The notes under the pieces: model-generated
Database searches by the model: none
The model's input: only the letters and a program-made list of their open reading frames with translations
Told to the model about the DNA's origin: nothing
NCBI RefSeq assembly: GCF_042651965.1
Contig: NZ_JBHSDY010000010.1
Coordinates: forward strand, 186,001-250,000
Direction: 5' to 3'
Origin: Castellaniella hirudinis
GTDB lineage: Bacteria > Pseudomonadota > Gammaproteobacteria > Burkholderiales > Burkholderiaceae_B
Length of the DNA stretch: 64,000 nucleotides
Made by a program: the position numbers and the translations under genes
Shown here: in pieces, positions 51,046-60,734 of the stretch
Layout of the letters: every line of letters begins with the position of its first letter
How positions within the stretch are numbered: position 1 is the stretch's first letter

Positions 51046-53799
51046 CTACGAACCCAACACCACTCCCCACAATTCCTTCACCGCCCGCCGCTCCAGCGCA
51101 AACTCCGTCTGGGGCACCCGCGCCTTGTCCGCCCCCTGCAGCCGCAAGGTATGCTGGCGCCGGCGGAACACCCGGTACGCATCCGCCGCCTCGGCCGCCA
51201 GCGCCCCCGGAATCAGCCCGGCCCGCGCCGCCAGCCCCAGCAACGCGATATTCCCCAGGTTCCCCAACAGTTCCGGGTGCGCGCCGGATTGGCTGAGCAC
51301 CAGAAACTGCGTGATGAACTCGATGTCCACCATCCCGCCCCGGTCGTGCTTCAGATCGAAGTCGCCGCTGCGGTTGGGGTGCCCCTGCGAAATCTTCTCG
51401 CGCATCGCCCGCACCTCGCGGCCCAGGGCCTCCGGGTCGCGCGGCAGCAGCAGAATGCGCTCGCGGATGTCTTCGAAACGCGCGCCGATGGCCGTGTCGC
51501 CCGCCACGAAGCGCGCCCGGGTCAGCGCCTGGTGCTCCCAGGGCCAGGCCTGCGTCAACTGATAGTGCTCGAACGCGTCGATCGGCAGGGCCAGCAGTCC
51601 TGCGTCACCGTCAGGACGCAGGCGCAGGTCGATCTCGTACAGCCGGCCCGACGAGGTCAGGGTGGACAACCAGGATGCCACCCGGCGCCCCAGCTTGGCG
51701 TAGCGCTCGCCGGCTTCCTGGTCCGGATCGTCGTACAGAAAGACCAGGTCCAGGTCCGAGGCGTAGCCGATCTCCTTGCCGCCCAGCTTGCCGTAGGCAA
51801 TGATGGCAAAGCGCGGTTCGCCCGGATCGGCGCGGCGTTCGCGCGGCAGCACCTGGGGCCAGACCCGGTGGATGGCTTCGGCCAGCATCAGATCGGCCAG
51901 GGCCGACAGGTGATCGGCCAGCCCTTCGACGCTGATGACGTTTTCCAGATCCTGGGCCAGCAGTTGAAAGGTGATCTGGTGCTGGACGTCGCGCATCAGG
52001 TTCATCTGCTGCTCGACGTCGGGCTGCCCGTCGGGCAGCAGGCAGGCGTCCAGATCGCTGCGCAATTGTTCGGCCAGGGCCGGGAAGTCGGGCGCCTGCA
52101 TCAGGCTGCGCCATTCGATCAGGCTGTCCAGCAGCAGCGGATAGCGGGTCAGGTATTCCGAGGCCCAGGGACTGGCCTGGACGATGCGCGCCACGCGGGC
52201 CAGGGTTTCCGGGTATTCGGCCAGCAGCGCCAGATAGGCGCTGCGCTGGGCGATGTGCTCCACCAGATTCAACAGCCGTTGCAGCGCGACCAGCGGATCC
52301 TCCGTGCGGGCCGCCGCCTGGGTCAGGCCCGGCAGCAGGGCCTGCAGGCGTTGCAGGCTGGCGCGGGGCAGGCTGCGGATCCGATGGCTGTCGAGCAGGG
52401 TGTCGATGCGGGCCTGCATGGCATCGGCCTGGTCGTCCGACAGCGGCGCGGCGGGTGTGTCAGTCGTGTGCGGAGCCTCCGGCTCTTGCGTCTCGCCGCC
52501 CATGCCGGCGATGCGGAAGGCATCGCGAAAGCAGTGCGCGACGCAGGCGCGGTGCCGGTCCAGCTCGGACAGGAATGCGGCCGTGTCGGCATGGCCCATC
52601 GCCCGGGCCAGGGCGTCCATGCCTTCGTCCGTGCGGGGCAGCAGGTGGGTCTGCTCGTCTTCGCGGTATTGCAGCATGTGCTCGACTCGCCGCAGATAGG
52701 TGTAGGCGGCTTCCAGGCCGGCGGCCTCGGTCTCGTCCAGGATGCCGGCGCGGCGCTGCTTGTGCAGGGCGGCCAGCAGATTGCGCTGCTGCAGAGAAGG
52801 CTGGCGGCCCGCCCGGATCAACTGGTTCAACTGGATGACGAATTCGATCTCGCGGATGCCGCCTTCACCCAGCTTGATGTTGTGGCGGGTGTCCAGACCC
52901 TTGCGCGCCTGGGCGCGGCGCTGCCAGTCCATGCGGATGCGCTCGCGCAGGCCGCGCAGGGCCGACAGCGCATCGAAGTCGAAATACTTGCGGTACACAA
53001 AGGGCCGCCGCAGGGACTCGACATCGCGCGCTTGCGCGGCGAAGGCGGCCTCGTCGAAGAGGGGGCAGGGGATCAGCCGCGCCTTGAGCCAGGCATAGCG
53101 CTCCCATTCCCGGCCCTGGACCACCAGATAGTTCTCCAGCGCGGCCAGGCTCCAGGCCAGCGGCCCGCTGTCGCCGTCCGGGCGCAGGCGCAGGTCGGTG
53201 CGAAACACGTAGCCGTCGGCGTCGGGCTCCGACAGGATCGGCATCATCAGCCGGCAGACCTTGCCGTAGAACTCGTGGTTGCTGATGCGCCGTCGGCCGT
53301 CGGTCTCGCCCTCTTCGTCGTAGAGCATGATCAGGTCGATGTCGGACGAGACGTTCAATTCCTTGCCGCCCAGCTTGCCCATGCCCAGAATCAGCATGTC
53401 CTGGGGCGCGCCGGTGTCGGCGCGGCGGGGAACGCCGTGGGTCTCCATCAGCGCGTGCATGGCGCAGGCATAGGCCTCGCCCACCGCCAGGTCGGCCAGT
53501 TGGGACATGGCCGCCACGACTTCGTGCAGCGGCGCTAGCCCGGCGACGTCGCGCACCGTCAGCGTGGCAAAGACCCGCGCGCGCAATTGCCGCAGGGCGC
53601 GCCGCAGTTCCGCCTGGGGAATCGGTCGAGCGGCCTCGGGGCCGAGTAGTTCCGCGTACCAGTCGCTCAGGGTTTTGCGGGAGACGGGCTGAGCGGCATC
53701 GACCGCCAGGCGCGGTTCCTGGTCGGGGCGGGCCGTCAAATAGCGTCGCAGGGCGCCGGACCATTGCAGGGCGGGCTTGAATATAATGGTCTCGGACAT
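51046..53799 (-). CDS. glnE: Bifunctional glutamine synthetase adenylyltransferase/deadenylase
   Basis: The 917-aa enzyme controls glutamine synthetase by adding and removing AMP in response to PII. Two nucleotidyltransferase domains are visible: the N-terminal GMGKLGGKELNVSSDIDL and the C-terminal AYGKLGGKEIGYASDLDL, with helical domains between. The ATG at 53799 (MSETIIF) is preferred to an in-frame start at 53835. It is slightly shorter at the N-terminus than E. coli GlnE (946), as is common in betaproteobacteria. It is divergent from yhdP across 44 bp. Confidence 0.96.
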   Translation of the reverse strand: MSETIIFKPALQWSGALRRYLTARPDQEPRLAVDAAQPVSRKTLSDWYAELLGPEAARPIPQAELRRALRQLRARVFATLTVRDVAGLAPLHEVVAAMSQLADLAVGEAYACAMHALMETHGVPRRADTGAPQDMLILGMGKLGGKELNVSSDIDLIMLYDEEGETDGRRRISNHEFYGKVCRLMMPILSEPDADGYVFRTDLRLRPDGDSGPLAWSLAALENYLVVQGREWERYAWLKARLIPCPLFDEAAFAAQARDVESLRRPFVYRKYFDFDALSALRGLRERIRMDWQRRAQARKGLDTRHNIKLGEGGIREIEFVIQLNQLIRAGRQPSLQQRNLLAALHKQRRAGILDETEAAGLEAAYTYLRRVEHMLQYREDEQTHLLPRTDEGMDALARAMGHADTAAFLSELDRHRACVAHCFRDAFRIAGMGGETQEPEAPHTTDTPAAPLSDDQADAMQARIDTLLDSHRIRSLPRASLQRLQALLPGLTQAAARTEDPLVALQRLLNLVEHIAQRSAYLALLAEYPETLARVARIVQASPWASEYLTRYPLLLDSLIEWRSLMQAPDFPALAEQLRSDLDACLLPDGQPDVEQQMNLMRDVQHQITFQLLAQDLENVISVEGLADHLSALADLMLAEAIHRVWPQVLPRERRADPGEPRFAIIAYGKLGGKEIGYASDLDLVFLYDDPDQEAGERYAKLGRRVASWLSTLTSSGRLYEIDLRLRPDGDAGLLALPIDAFEHYQLTQAWPWEHQALTRARFVAGDTAIGARFEDIRERILLLPRDPEALGREVRAMREKISQGHPNRSGDFDLKHDRGGMVDIEFITQFLVLSQSGAHPELLGNLGNIALLGLAARAGLIPGALAAEAADAYRVFRRRQHTLRLQGADKARVPQTEFALERRAVKELWGVVLGS

Positions 53800-53843
53800 G
53801 GGGACTGCTGGTAAAAAATCCCTAACATACTGCAAAAGGTGGC

Positions 53844-56800
53844 ATGCGCCAATTCATTTCACGCCATGGTTCCACCTGGGGCCGCCGGCTTCTCGTGGTC
53901 GCCGTCGGCCTGTACTTCTGCCTCGGGACCGCCTTGCTGGCCCTGCGGTATGCCGTGCTGCCGCAGATCGACGCCTGGCGCCCTCGTATTGCCGCGCAAC
54001 TGACCCATGTGCTGGGCGCGCCAGTCGAACTGGGCCCCATCCAGGTGCGCTGGCACGGCTGGAATCCCGAATTCGACGTACAAGACGTGCGTCTGCACTC
54101 GGCGGACGGCCGTGATCTGCTGACCATCCCCGATGCGCGCGCCCGGCTGGATTGGCGCGCCATCCTGCCGGGCCATCAGGGGTTGCTGGACCTGCGGGTC
54201 CGGGGCATGGACCTGACGCTGGACCGCTTGCCGGACGGCCGCCTTTCTCTGCTGGGCCAGATTCTCGATCTCACGGGCGACACGCCCGAGTTCGAGGATG
54301 CGCCCGCAGTGCGCTGGCTGCTGGCCCAGCCCCGGATTGCTTTTCACGATACGACGCTGCGCTGGGTGGACCAGGCGCGCGCCGCGCCCGAGTTGCGCCT
54401 GGAAGGCGTCGAGGCCGTGCTGGCCCGCGACGGCGACACGCTGGGCGTCTCGTTGAGCGCCTGGGTGCCGGACGCCGCCGACGCCCGGCTGGATCTGCGC
54501 GCGCGGCTGGCCCATTCCGGGCAGTTGGCGCGGGGGCGCCTGCCCGGGGACTGGCAGGCCTGGCTGCGGGTGGGTCCGGTCCGGTCCAAGGTCTGGCGCG
54601 CCTGGGTGGACGTGCCCGAGGCGCTGCTGCAAGGAGGCGCGCAGACCCAGGCCTGGGTGCGGACGCGGGACGGTCAGCCTCGCCTGACGGTGCTGCTGGA
54701 GACCGAGGCCGCCCGTTGGGCGCAGGATGACGGCCTGGCGCTGGAGGTGCCCCGGGCCGCTGTCTGGGCCGAAGGCGCGCTGGACCAATGGCAAGCCCTG
54801 GAACACGGCGGTCCGATGCCTGAGGGTCTGGCCTTCCAGGTCCGGATCCAGGGCGCGCGCGGCACGGTGCCCGACGTGTTCGCCCAGCCCCTGTCTCTGG
54901 GCTTTGTAGAAGCCCGGGGCCGGCTGCGGCATGCCGCAGCCTGGGCCCTGACACTGGATGATCTGGACTGGCACAACCCCGACATCGCCTTGCGGGGCGC
55001 GGGGACCTGGCAATCCGGGGGGGCGGCCGGTCAGGCCGATTTCCAGGGCACGATCGCCCGCGCCCGTCTGGACGCGATCCATCGCTACCTGCCGCTCGAA
55101 GTCAATCCGGACGCCCGGGACTGGTTGGCGGGCGGCCTGCAGGCGGGCGATATCGTGGATGCCCGCTGGCGGCTGCAGGGCGACCTGGCCGAGTTCCCCT
55201 ACGGCGCGCAGCCGCAGGCGGGTGATTTCCGCATCCAGGGGGGCTTTCGCGGCGCGCGCATCGAGTTCGTGCCGGGGGCCGGGCCGAAGGATGCCTGGCC
55301 CTTGCTGGAGGATGTCACGGGCACGGCCGACATGCATCGCACCGACCTGCGGCTGACCGCCCCCACGGCGCGGATGCGCCCCGCATCCGGTCAGGAGATC
55401 GCCTTGTCGGGGCTGAGGGCCCGGATTCCGGACCTGGAAAACAACTCCACCCTGCACGTTTCGGGCCAGACCGCGGCGCCCGGCCAGGCGTATATGGCCT
55501 TGATCCAGCATTCGCCGCTGGCTGATCTGCTGGACGGCATTTTCGACGAAGCGCGCGCCGGTGGCGCCTGGTCGGTCCCTTTGTCCCTGACCATCCCCCT
55601 GCTGCACAGCGAGGACACCCAGGTCCAGGGGCGCGTGGATCTGCAGCAGGGCAGCCTGCAGTTTCTGCCGCATGCGCCGGCCTTTCAGGCCATTGACGGG
55701 CAACTGCATTTCAGTGAGCAGGGCGTGCGCATTGCCCAGCCCCTCAACGCCCGACTGCTCGGGGGGAACGTGAAGGTCGGCGGCAGCCTGGGCGGGGCCC
55801 AGGATACCGGCCTGGATTTTCAGGGCCGGATCGGCGCCCGGGCGCTGGCCGATTTCGTGGGTGTGCCGGGGATGCAGCGGATCACGGGCGCGCTGGACTA
55901 TCGGGCCTCTTTGCGGATGCAGGGGCGCAGCACGACCTTCGTCCTGGATTCGGATACCCGGGGCTTGGTGCTGGATTTTCCCGCGCCGCTGGCCAAACCT
56001 GCCGAACAGCCGCGGTCCCTGCACGTGCAGTGGACGGACGCTGATCCCACGTCGGACCGGCTGGACGCGCAGTATGGCAGCGACCTGCGCCTGGCCCTGC
56101 GGCATGACCGCAAGACGCGCAGCGGACCGTATTTTCAGAGCGCCGGCGTCGGGGCAGGCCGTGCCGCCGCGGCCGACGCGGACGGCCTGCAGGTCGAGGT
56201 CGCCTATCCGCTGTTCGATCTGGATTTGTGGAACCGCATCGTCGACGAGTTTTCCATCCCCCGGCGCGGCACCGGCGCGCGCAAGCCGGCCACGCGGCCG
56301 CTGTGGCCGGATCTGAGTCTGCTGAGCGTCCAGGCCGACCAGTTGCGGATGACGGGCACGCGCCTGGATCAGGCGGTGTTGCGGGTGTCGCGTACGCCTG
56401 AGGAGCAGTGGTCGATGAACCTGCGTTCGGAGCAGACCACCGGCACACTGAAATGGCAGGAGCGCGATGGGCGGGTGATGGGCCGCATGTCGGCGCGCTT
56501 TGCCCGCCTGAGCCTGGGCGATGATCCGCGCGACGGCCACTCGCTGCTGCCCGAGGCCGCGCCCAACGAGGATGATTCGTTCGACGATGACCTGGAAATC
56601 CCGGGCATCGTGTTGCAGGCCGATGAATTGCGCTTGTACGGGCATCCGGTGGGCGCCTTGTCCCTGGAGGGGGTGCGCGATGGCGCCCGCCACATATGGG
56701 AACTGAATAATCTGCGCCTGGGGGACGAGGACGCCCGCTTGCGCGGGTCAGGCACCTGGCGCCTGCGCGGGCCGGACCGCGGGCTGGATCTGACCGCCTC

Positions 56801-57455
56801 GGTCCAGGCGGGCGATCTGGGCGCCTGGATGGAGCGGGCCGGCTGGAAGGATGTGCTGTCGGGCGGCGAGGGCACGCTGAAAGGCCGATTCCACTGGCGC
56901 AACCTGCCCTGGACGCGTGAAAAGGCGGATCTGAGCGGCTCGCTGCAGATCGAGCTGGACAAGGGGCGCTTCCAGAAGCTGGGTTCGCACACGGCCAAAC
57001 TGCTGGAATTCCTGTCGCTGCAGTCCATCACCCGCCTGACGAAGCTGGATCGCGGCCTGGCCGGCCTGCCCAAGGACGGTTTCCCTTTTGACCAGTTGCG
57101 CGGCGCGCTGGACATGGATCGGGGCAAAGTGACGGTCCGTGACTACAAGGTGATCGGGCCGGTGGGCACCATTCTGCTCGAAGGCAGTTCCGACATCGTC
57201 AACGAGACGCTGGACCTGCAGGCCGTCATCGTGCCCAATCTGGACGTCAGCGGCGCGGCGCTGGCGGCCGGCATTGCCATCAATCCGCTGATCGGCCTGG
57301 GCGCCTTCGTCACCCAGTGGGTGCTGAAAGCGCCGCTGGCCCGCAGCATGACGGTGCGCTACCACATCACGGGCTCGTGGGACGACCCCAAGATTCAGGA
57401 TGTGCCGGTCAGCGCGGGACATGAGACGCCGCCTGATACGGCGGCAGTCAAATGA
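53844..57455 (+). CDS. yhdP: YhdP-family (AsmA-like) envelope lipid-transport protein
   Basis: The 1203-aa protein has an N-terminal membrane anchor (LLVVAVGLYFCLGTALLALRYAVL, about 16-39). Repeated beta-rich AsmA/TamB-like modules form a long groove, and the C-terminal DUF3971/AsmA2 region contains LKGRFHWRNLPW and IVNETLDLQAVIVPNLDVSGAALAAGIAINPL. YhdP moves phospholipids between the inner and outer membrane in E. coli. Its length is near the family's 1270. An AGG ribosome site precedes the ATG. Placement next to glnE is usual for betaproteobacteria, and a strong terminator follows. Confidence 0.92.
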   Translation: MRQFISRHGSTWGRRLLVVAVGLYFCLGTALLALRYAVLPQIDAWRPRIAAQLTHVLGAPVELGPIQVRWHGWNPEFDVQDVRLHSADGRDLLTIPDARARLDWRAILPGHQGLLDLRVRGMDLTLDRLPDGRLSLLGQILDLTGDTPEFEDAPAVRWLLAQPRIAFHDTTLRWVDQARAAPELRLEGVEAVLARDGDTLGVSLSAWVPDAADARLDLRARLAHSGQLARGRLPGDWQAWLRVGPVRSKVWRAWVDVPEALLQGGAQTQAWVRTRDGQPRLTVLLETEAARWAQDDGLALEVPRAAVWAEGALDQWQALEHGGPMPEGLAFQVRIQGARGTVPDVFAQPLSLGFVEARGRLRHAAAWALTLDDLDWHNPDIALRGAGTWQSGGAAGQADFQGTIARARLDAIHRYLPLEVNPDARDWLAGGLQAGDIVDARWRLQGDLAEFPYGAQPQAGDFRIQGGFRGARIEFVPGAGPKDAWPLLEDVTGTADMHRTDLRLTAPTARMRPASGQEIALSGLRARIPDLENNSTLHVSGQTAAPGQAYMALIQHSPLADLLDGIFDEARAGGAWSVPLSLTIPLLHSEDTQVQGRVDLQQGSLQFLPHAPAFQAIDGQLHFSEQGVRIAQPLNARLLGGNVKVGGSLGGAQDTGLDFQGRIGARALADFVGVPGMQRITGALDYRASLRMQGRSTTFVLDSDTRGLVLDFPAPLAKPAEQPRSLHVQWTDADPTSDRLDAQYGSDLRLALRHDRKTRSGPYFQSAGVGAGRAAAADADGLQVEVAYPLFDLDLWNRIVDEFSIPRRGTGARKPATRPLWPDLSLLSVQADQLRMTGTRLDQAVLRVSRTPEEQWSMNLRSEQTTGTLKWQERDGRVMGRMSARFARLSLGDDPRDGHSLLPEAAPNEDDSFDDDLEIPGIVLQADELRLYGHPVGALSLEGVRDGARHIWELNNLRLGDEDARLRGSGTWRLRGPDRGLDLTASVQAGDLGAWMERAGWKDVLSGGEGTLKGRFHWRNLPWTREKADLSGSLQIELDKGRFQKLGSHTAKLLEFLSLQSITRLTKLDRGLAGLPKDGFPFDQLRGALDMDRGKVTVRDYKVIGPVGTILLEGSSDIVNETLDLQAVIVPNLDVSGAALAAGIAINPLIGLGAFVTQWVLKAPLARSMTVRYHITGSWDDPKIQDVPVSAGHETPPDTAAVK

Positions 57456-57480
57456 TGTGATCGCCATCCGCATCGCCTGA

Positions 57481-57514
57481 CGTGAAAAAAGCTCCCGAGG
57501 GAGCTTTTTTCACG
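57481..57514. terminator. Bidirectional intrinsic terminator between yhdP and gdhA
   Basis: A perfect 16-bp inverted repeat (CGTGAAAAAAGCTCCC and its complement) with a 2-nt centre has A-runs and T-runs within the stem. It therefore gives a GC hairpin plus U-tract on both strands. It lies between converging genes and is the clearest Rho-independent terminator in the window. Confidence 0.93.
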
Positions 57515-57541
57515 GGTGGGGAAGTGCCATCCGATGGGTCA

Positions 57542-58882
<1,341 letters not shown>

Positions 58883-58901
58883 CAAAGGTGCTCGCTTAGG
58901 C

Positions 58902-60158
58902 TTATTTCTTCATCATGTCAAAAAATTCGGCGTTGTTCTTGGTGGCCCGGATTTTGTCCAGGATGAATTCCATTGCATCGACGTCATCCATGTCGTGGAT
59001 GAACTTTCGCAGGACCCAGATCTTCTGTAGAAGTTCGGGCTTGATCAGGAGCTCTTCGCGACGCGTGCCGGATTTGTTCAGGTTGATGGCCGGGTAGATG
59101 CGTTTCTCGGCCAATCGGCGCTCCAAGTGCACTTCGGAGTTGCCGGTGCCCTTGAATTCTTCGTAGATCACCTCGTCCATGCGGCTGCCGGTTTCGATCA
59201 GGGCCGTGCCGATGATCGTCAGGGAACCGCCTTCTTCCAGGTTGCGCGCGGCGCCGAAGAAGCGCTTGGGGCGCTGCAGGGCGTTGGCGTCCACGCCGCC
59301 GGTCAGGACCTTGCCCGAGGCCGGCACCACGGTGTTGTAGGCGCGCGCCAGGCGGGTGATGGAGTCCAGCAGGATGACCACGTCTTTTTTCAGTTCGACC
59401 AGGCGCTTGGCCTTTTCGATGACCATTTCGGCGACCTGGACGTGGCGCGTGGCCGGCTCGTCGAAGGTGGAGGCCACGACTTCGCCGCGCACGGTGCGCT
59501 GCATTTCGGTGACTTCTTCGGGGCGTTCGTCCACCAGCAGCACGATCATCACCGCGTCGGGATAGTTGGTGGTGATGGCATGCGCGATGTGCTGCATGAT
59601 CACGGTCTTGCCGGACTTCGGGCTGGCGACCACCAGCGCGCGCTGGCCCTTGCCGATCGGCGCGAAGATGTCCAGGATGCGCCCGGTGACGTTTTCCTTG
59701 CTCTTGATGTCGCGTTCCAGCACCAGCGGGTCGTCGGGGTGCAGCGGCGTCAGGTTCTCGAACATGATCCGGTGCTTGATGGCTTCCGGCGCGACGTCGT
59801 TGACCTTGTCGACCTTGACCAGCGCGAAGTAGCGTTCGCCGTCCTTCGGGACGCGGACCTCGCCCTCGATGGAGTCGCCCGTGTGCAGGTTGAAGCGCCG
59901 GATCTGCGAGGGCGAGATGTAGATGTCGTCGGTGCTGGCCAGATAGGACGTGTCCGGCGAGCGCAGGAAGCCGAAGCCGTCGGGCAGCACTTCCAGGACC
60001 CCGTCACCGAAGATCTGTTCTCCCTGCTTGGCCCGCCGTTTCATGATCGCAAACATCAGTTCCTGTTTGCGCAGCCGATTGGCGTTTTCGATCTCGAGAC
60101 CGGCGGCCATTTCGAGCAGTTGCGAAACGTGCAGCGCTTTGAGTTCGTTCAGGTGCAT
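58902..60158 (-). CDS. rho: Transcription termination factor Rho
   Basis: The 418-aa RNA-dependent ATPase has an N-terminal Rho helical domain (MHLNELKALHVSQLLEMA) and a cold-shock-type RNA-binding domain (GFGFLRSPDTSYLASTDDIYISPSQIRRF). The ATPase core has Walker A SPKSGKT (about 179-185), Walker B VVILLDSITRLARAYN, and the Q-loop and R-loop LTGGVDANALQRPKRFFGAARN. It matches E. coli Rho (419) in length. It follows trxA, a conserved order. Its immediate leader is an almost pure pyrimidine tract without a Shine-Dalgarno. Confidence 0.98.
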   Translation of the reverse strand: MHLNELKALHVSQLLEMAAGLEIENANRLRKQELMFAIMKRRAKQGEQIFGDGVLEVLPDGFGFLRSPDTSYLASTDDIYISPSQIRRFNLHTGDSIEGEVRVPKDGERYFALVKVDKVNDVAPEAIKHRIMFENLTPLHPDDPLVLERDIKSKENVTGRILDIFAPIGKGQRALVVASPKSGKTVIMQHIAHAITTNYPDAVMIVLLVDERPEEVTEMQRTVRGEVVASTFDEPATRHVQVAEMVIEKAKRLVELKKDVVILLDSITRLARAYNTVVPASGKVLTGGVDANALQRPKRFFGAARNLEEGGSLTIIGTALIETGSRMDEVIYEEFKGTGNSEVHLERRLAEKRIYPAINLNKSGTRREELLIKPELLQKIWVLRKFIHDMDDVDAMEFILDKIRATKNNAEFFDMMKK

Positions 60159-60190
60159 GGGGAAGAGAGGGAAAGGGAAGGAAAGTGAGG
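60159..60190 (-). promoter_or_regulatory. Pyrimidine-rich, G-free leader before rho (rut-like)
   Basis: On the transcribed strand these 32 nt contain only C and U apart from one A, ending directly at the rho start codon. C-rich, G-poor single-stranded RNA is what Rho binds, and rho genes are known to be autoregulated by Rho-dependent attenuation. A role here is inferred. Confidence 0.5.
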
Positions 60191-60266
60191 ATCGCTGGAT
60201 GGTCGGCGAACCCGGGATCGGGCTCGCGCGCGGAATCGAATCAACGAAGCGGGCGGATGGAAAAGA

Positions 60267-60593
60267 TCAGAGAGCTTCGTCGAGGAAAGCCTGAAGCTGG
60301 GTACGGGACAGGGCGCCGACCTTGGTGGCGGCGACCTGGCCGTTTTTGAACAGCATCAGGGTGGGGATGCCGCGAATACCGTATTTGGCTGCGCTATCGG
60401 GGTTTTCGTCGACGTTCAGCTTGGCGATGGTGACGCGGCCCTGAAACTGGGAGGCGGCCTCATCGAGCAAGGGGGCGACCATTTTACAGGGGCCGCACCA
60501 TTCGGCCCAGTAGTCAACCAGAACAGGCAGATCGGATTGGAGCACGTCGCCCTGAAAGGACGCGTCGCTGACGTGCTTGATGATGTCACTCAT
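60267..60593 (-). CDS. trxA: Thioredoxin
   Basis: The 108-aa cytosolic disulfide reductase has its active site at residues 32-37 (WCGPCK; C33, C36). The cis-proline is in GIRGIPTLMLF and the conserved VDYWAEWCGPCKM and KLNVDENPDSAAKYGI are present. Its length is equal to E. coli TrxA. It lies immediately upstream of rho on the same strand and divergent from parE. Confidence 0.98.
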   Translation of the reverse strand: MSDIIKHVSDASFQGDVLQSDLPVLVDYWAEWCGPCKMVAPLLDEAASQFQGRVTIAKLNVDENPDSAAKYGIRGIPTLMLFKNGQVAATKVGALSRTQLQAFLDEAL

Positions 60594-60734
60594 GTCGTGT
60601 GCGAGGATAAGAGAAGACGGCGGACCGGAAAGAAATCACCCCGAGGAAGGGCGCGTCGGTCCAATGAGGATAAGCATACCATTAATTCTCCGTAAAATAG
60701 GCCTCTTTTGAATCACACAGATGGACGGAAAACA

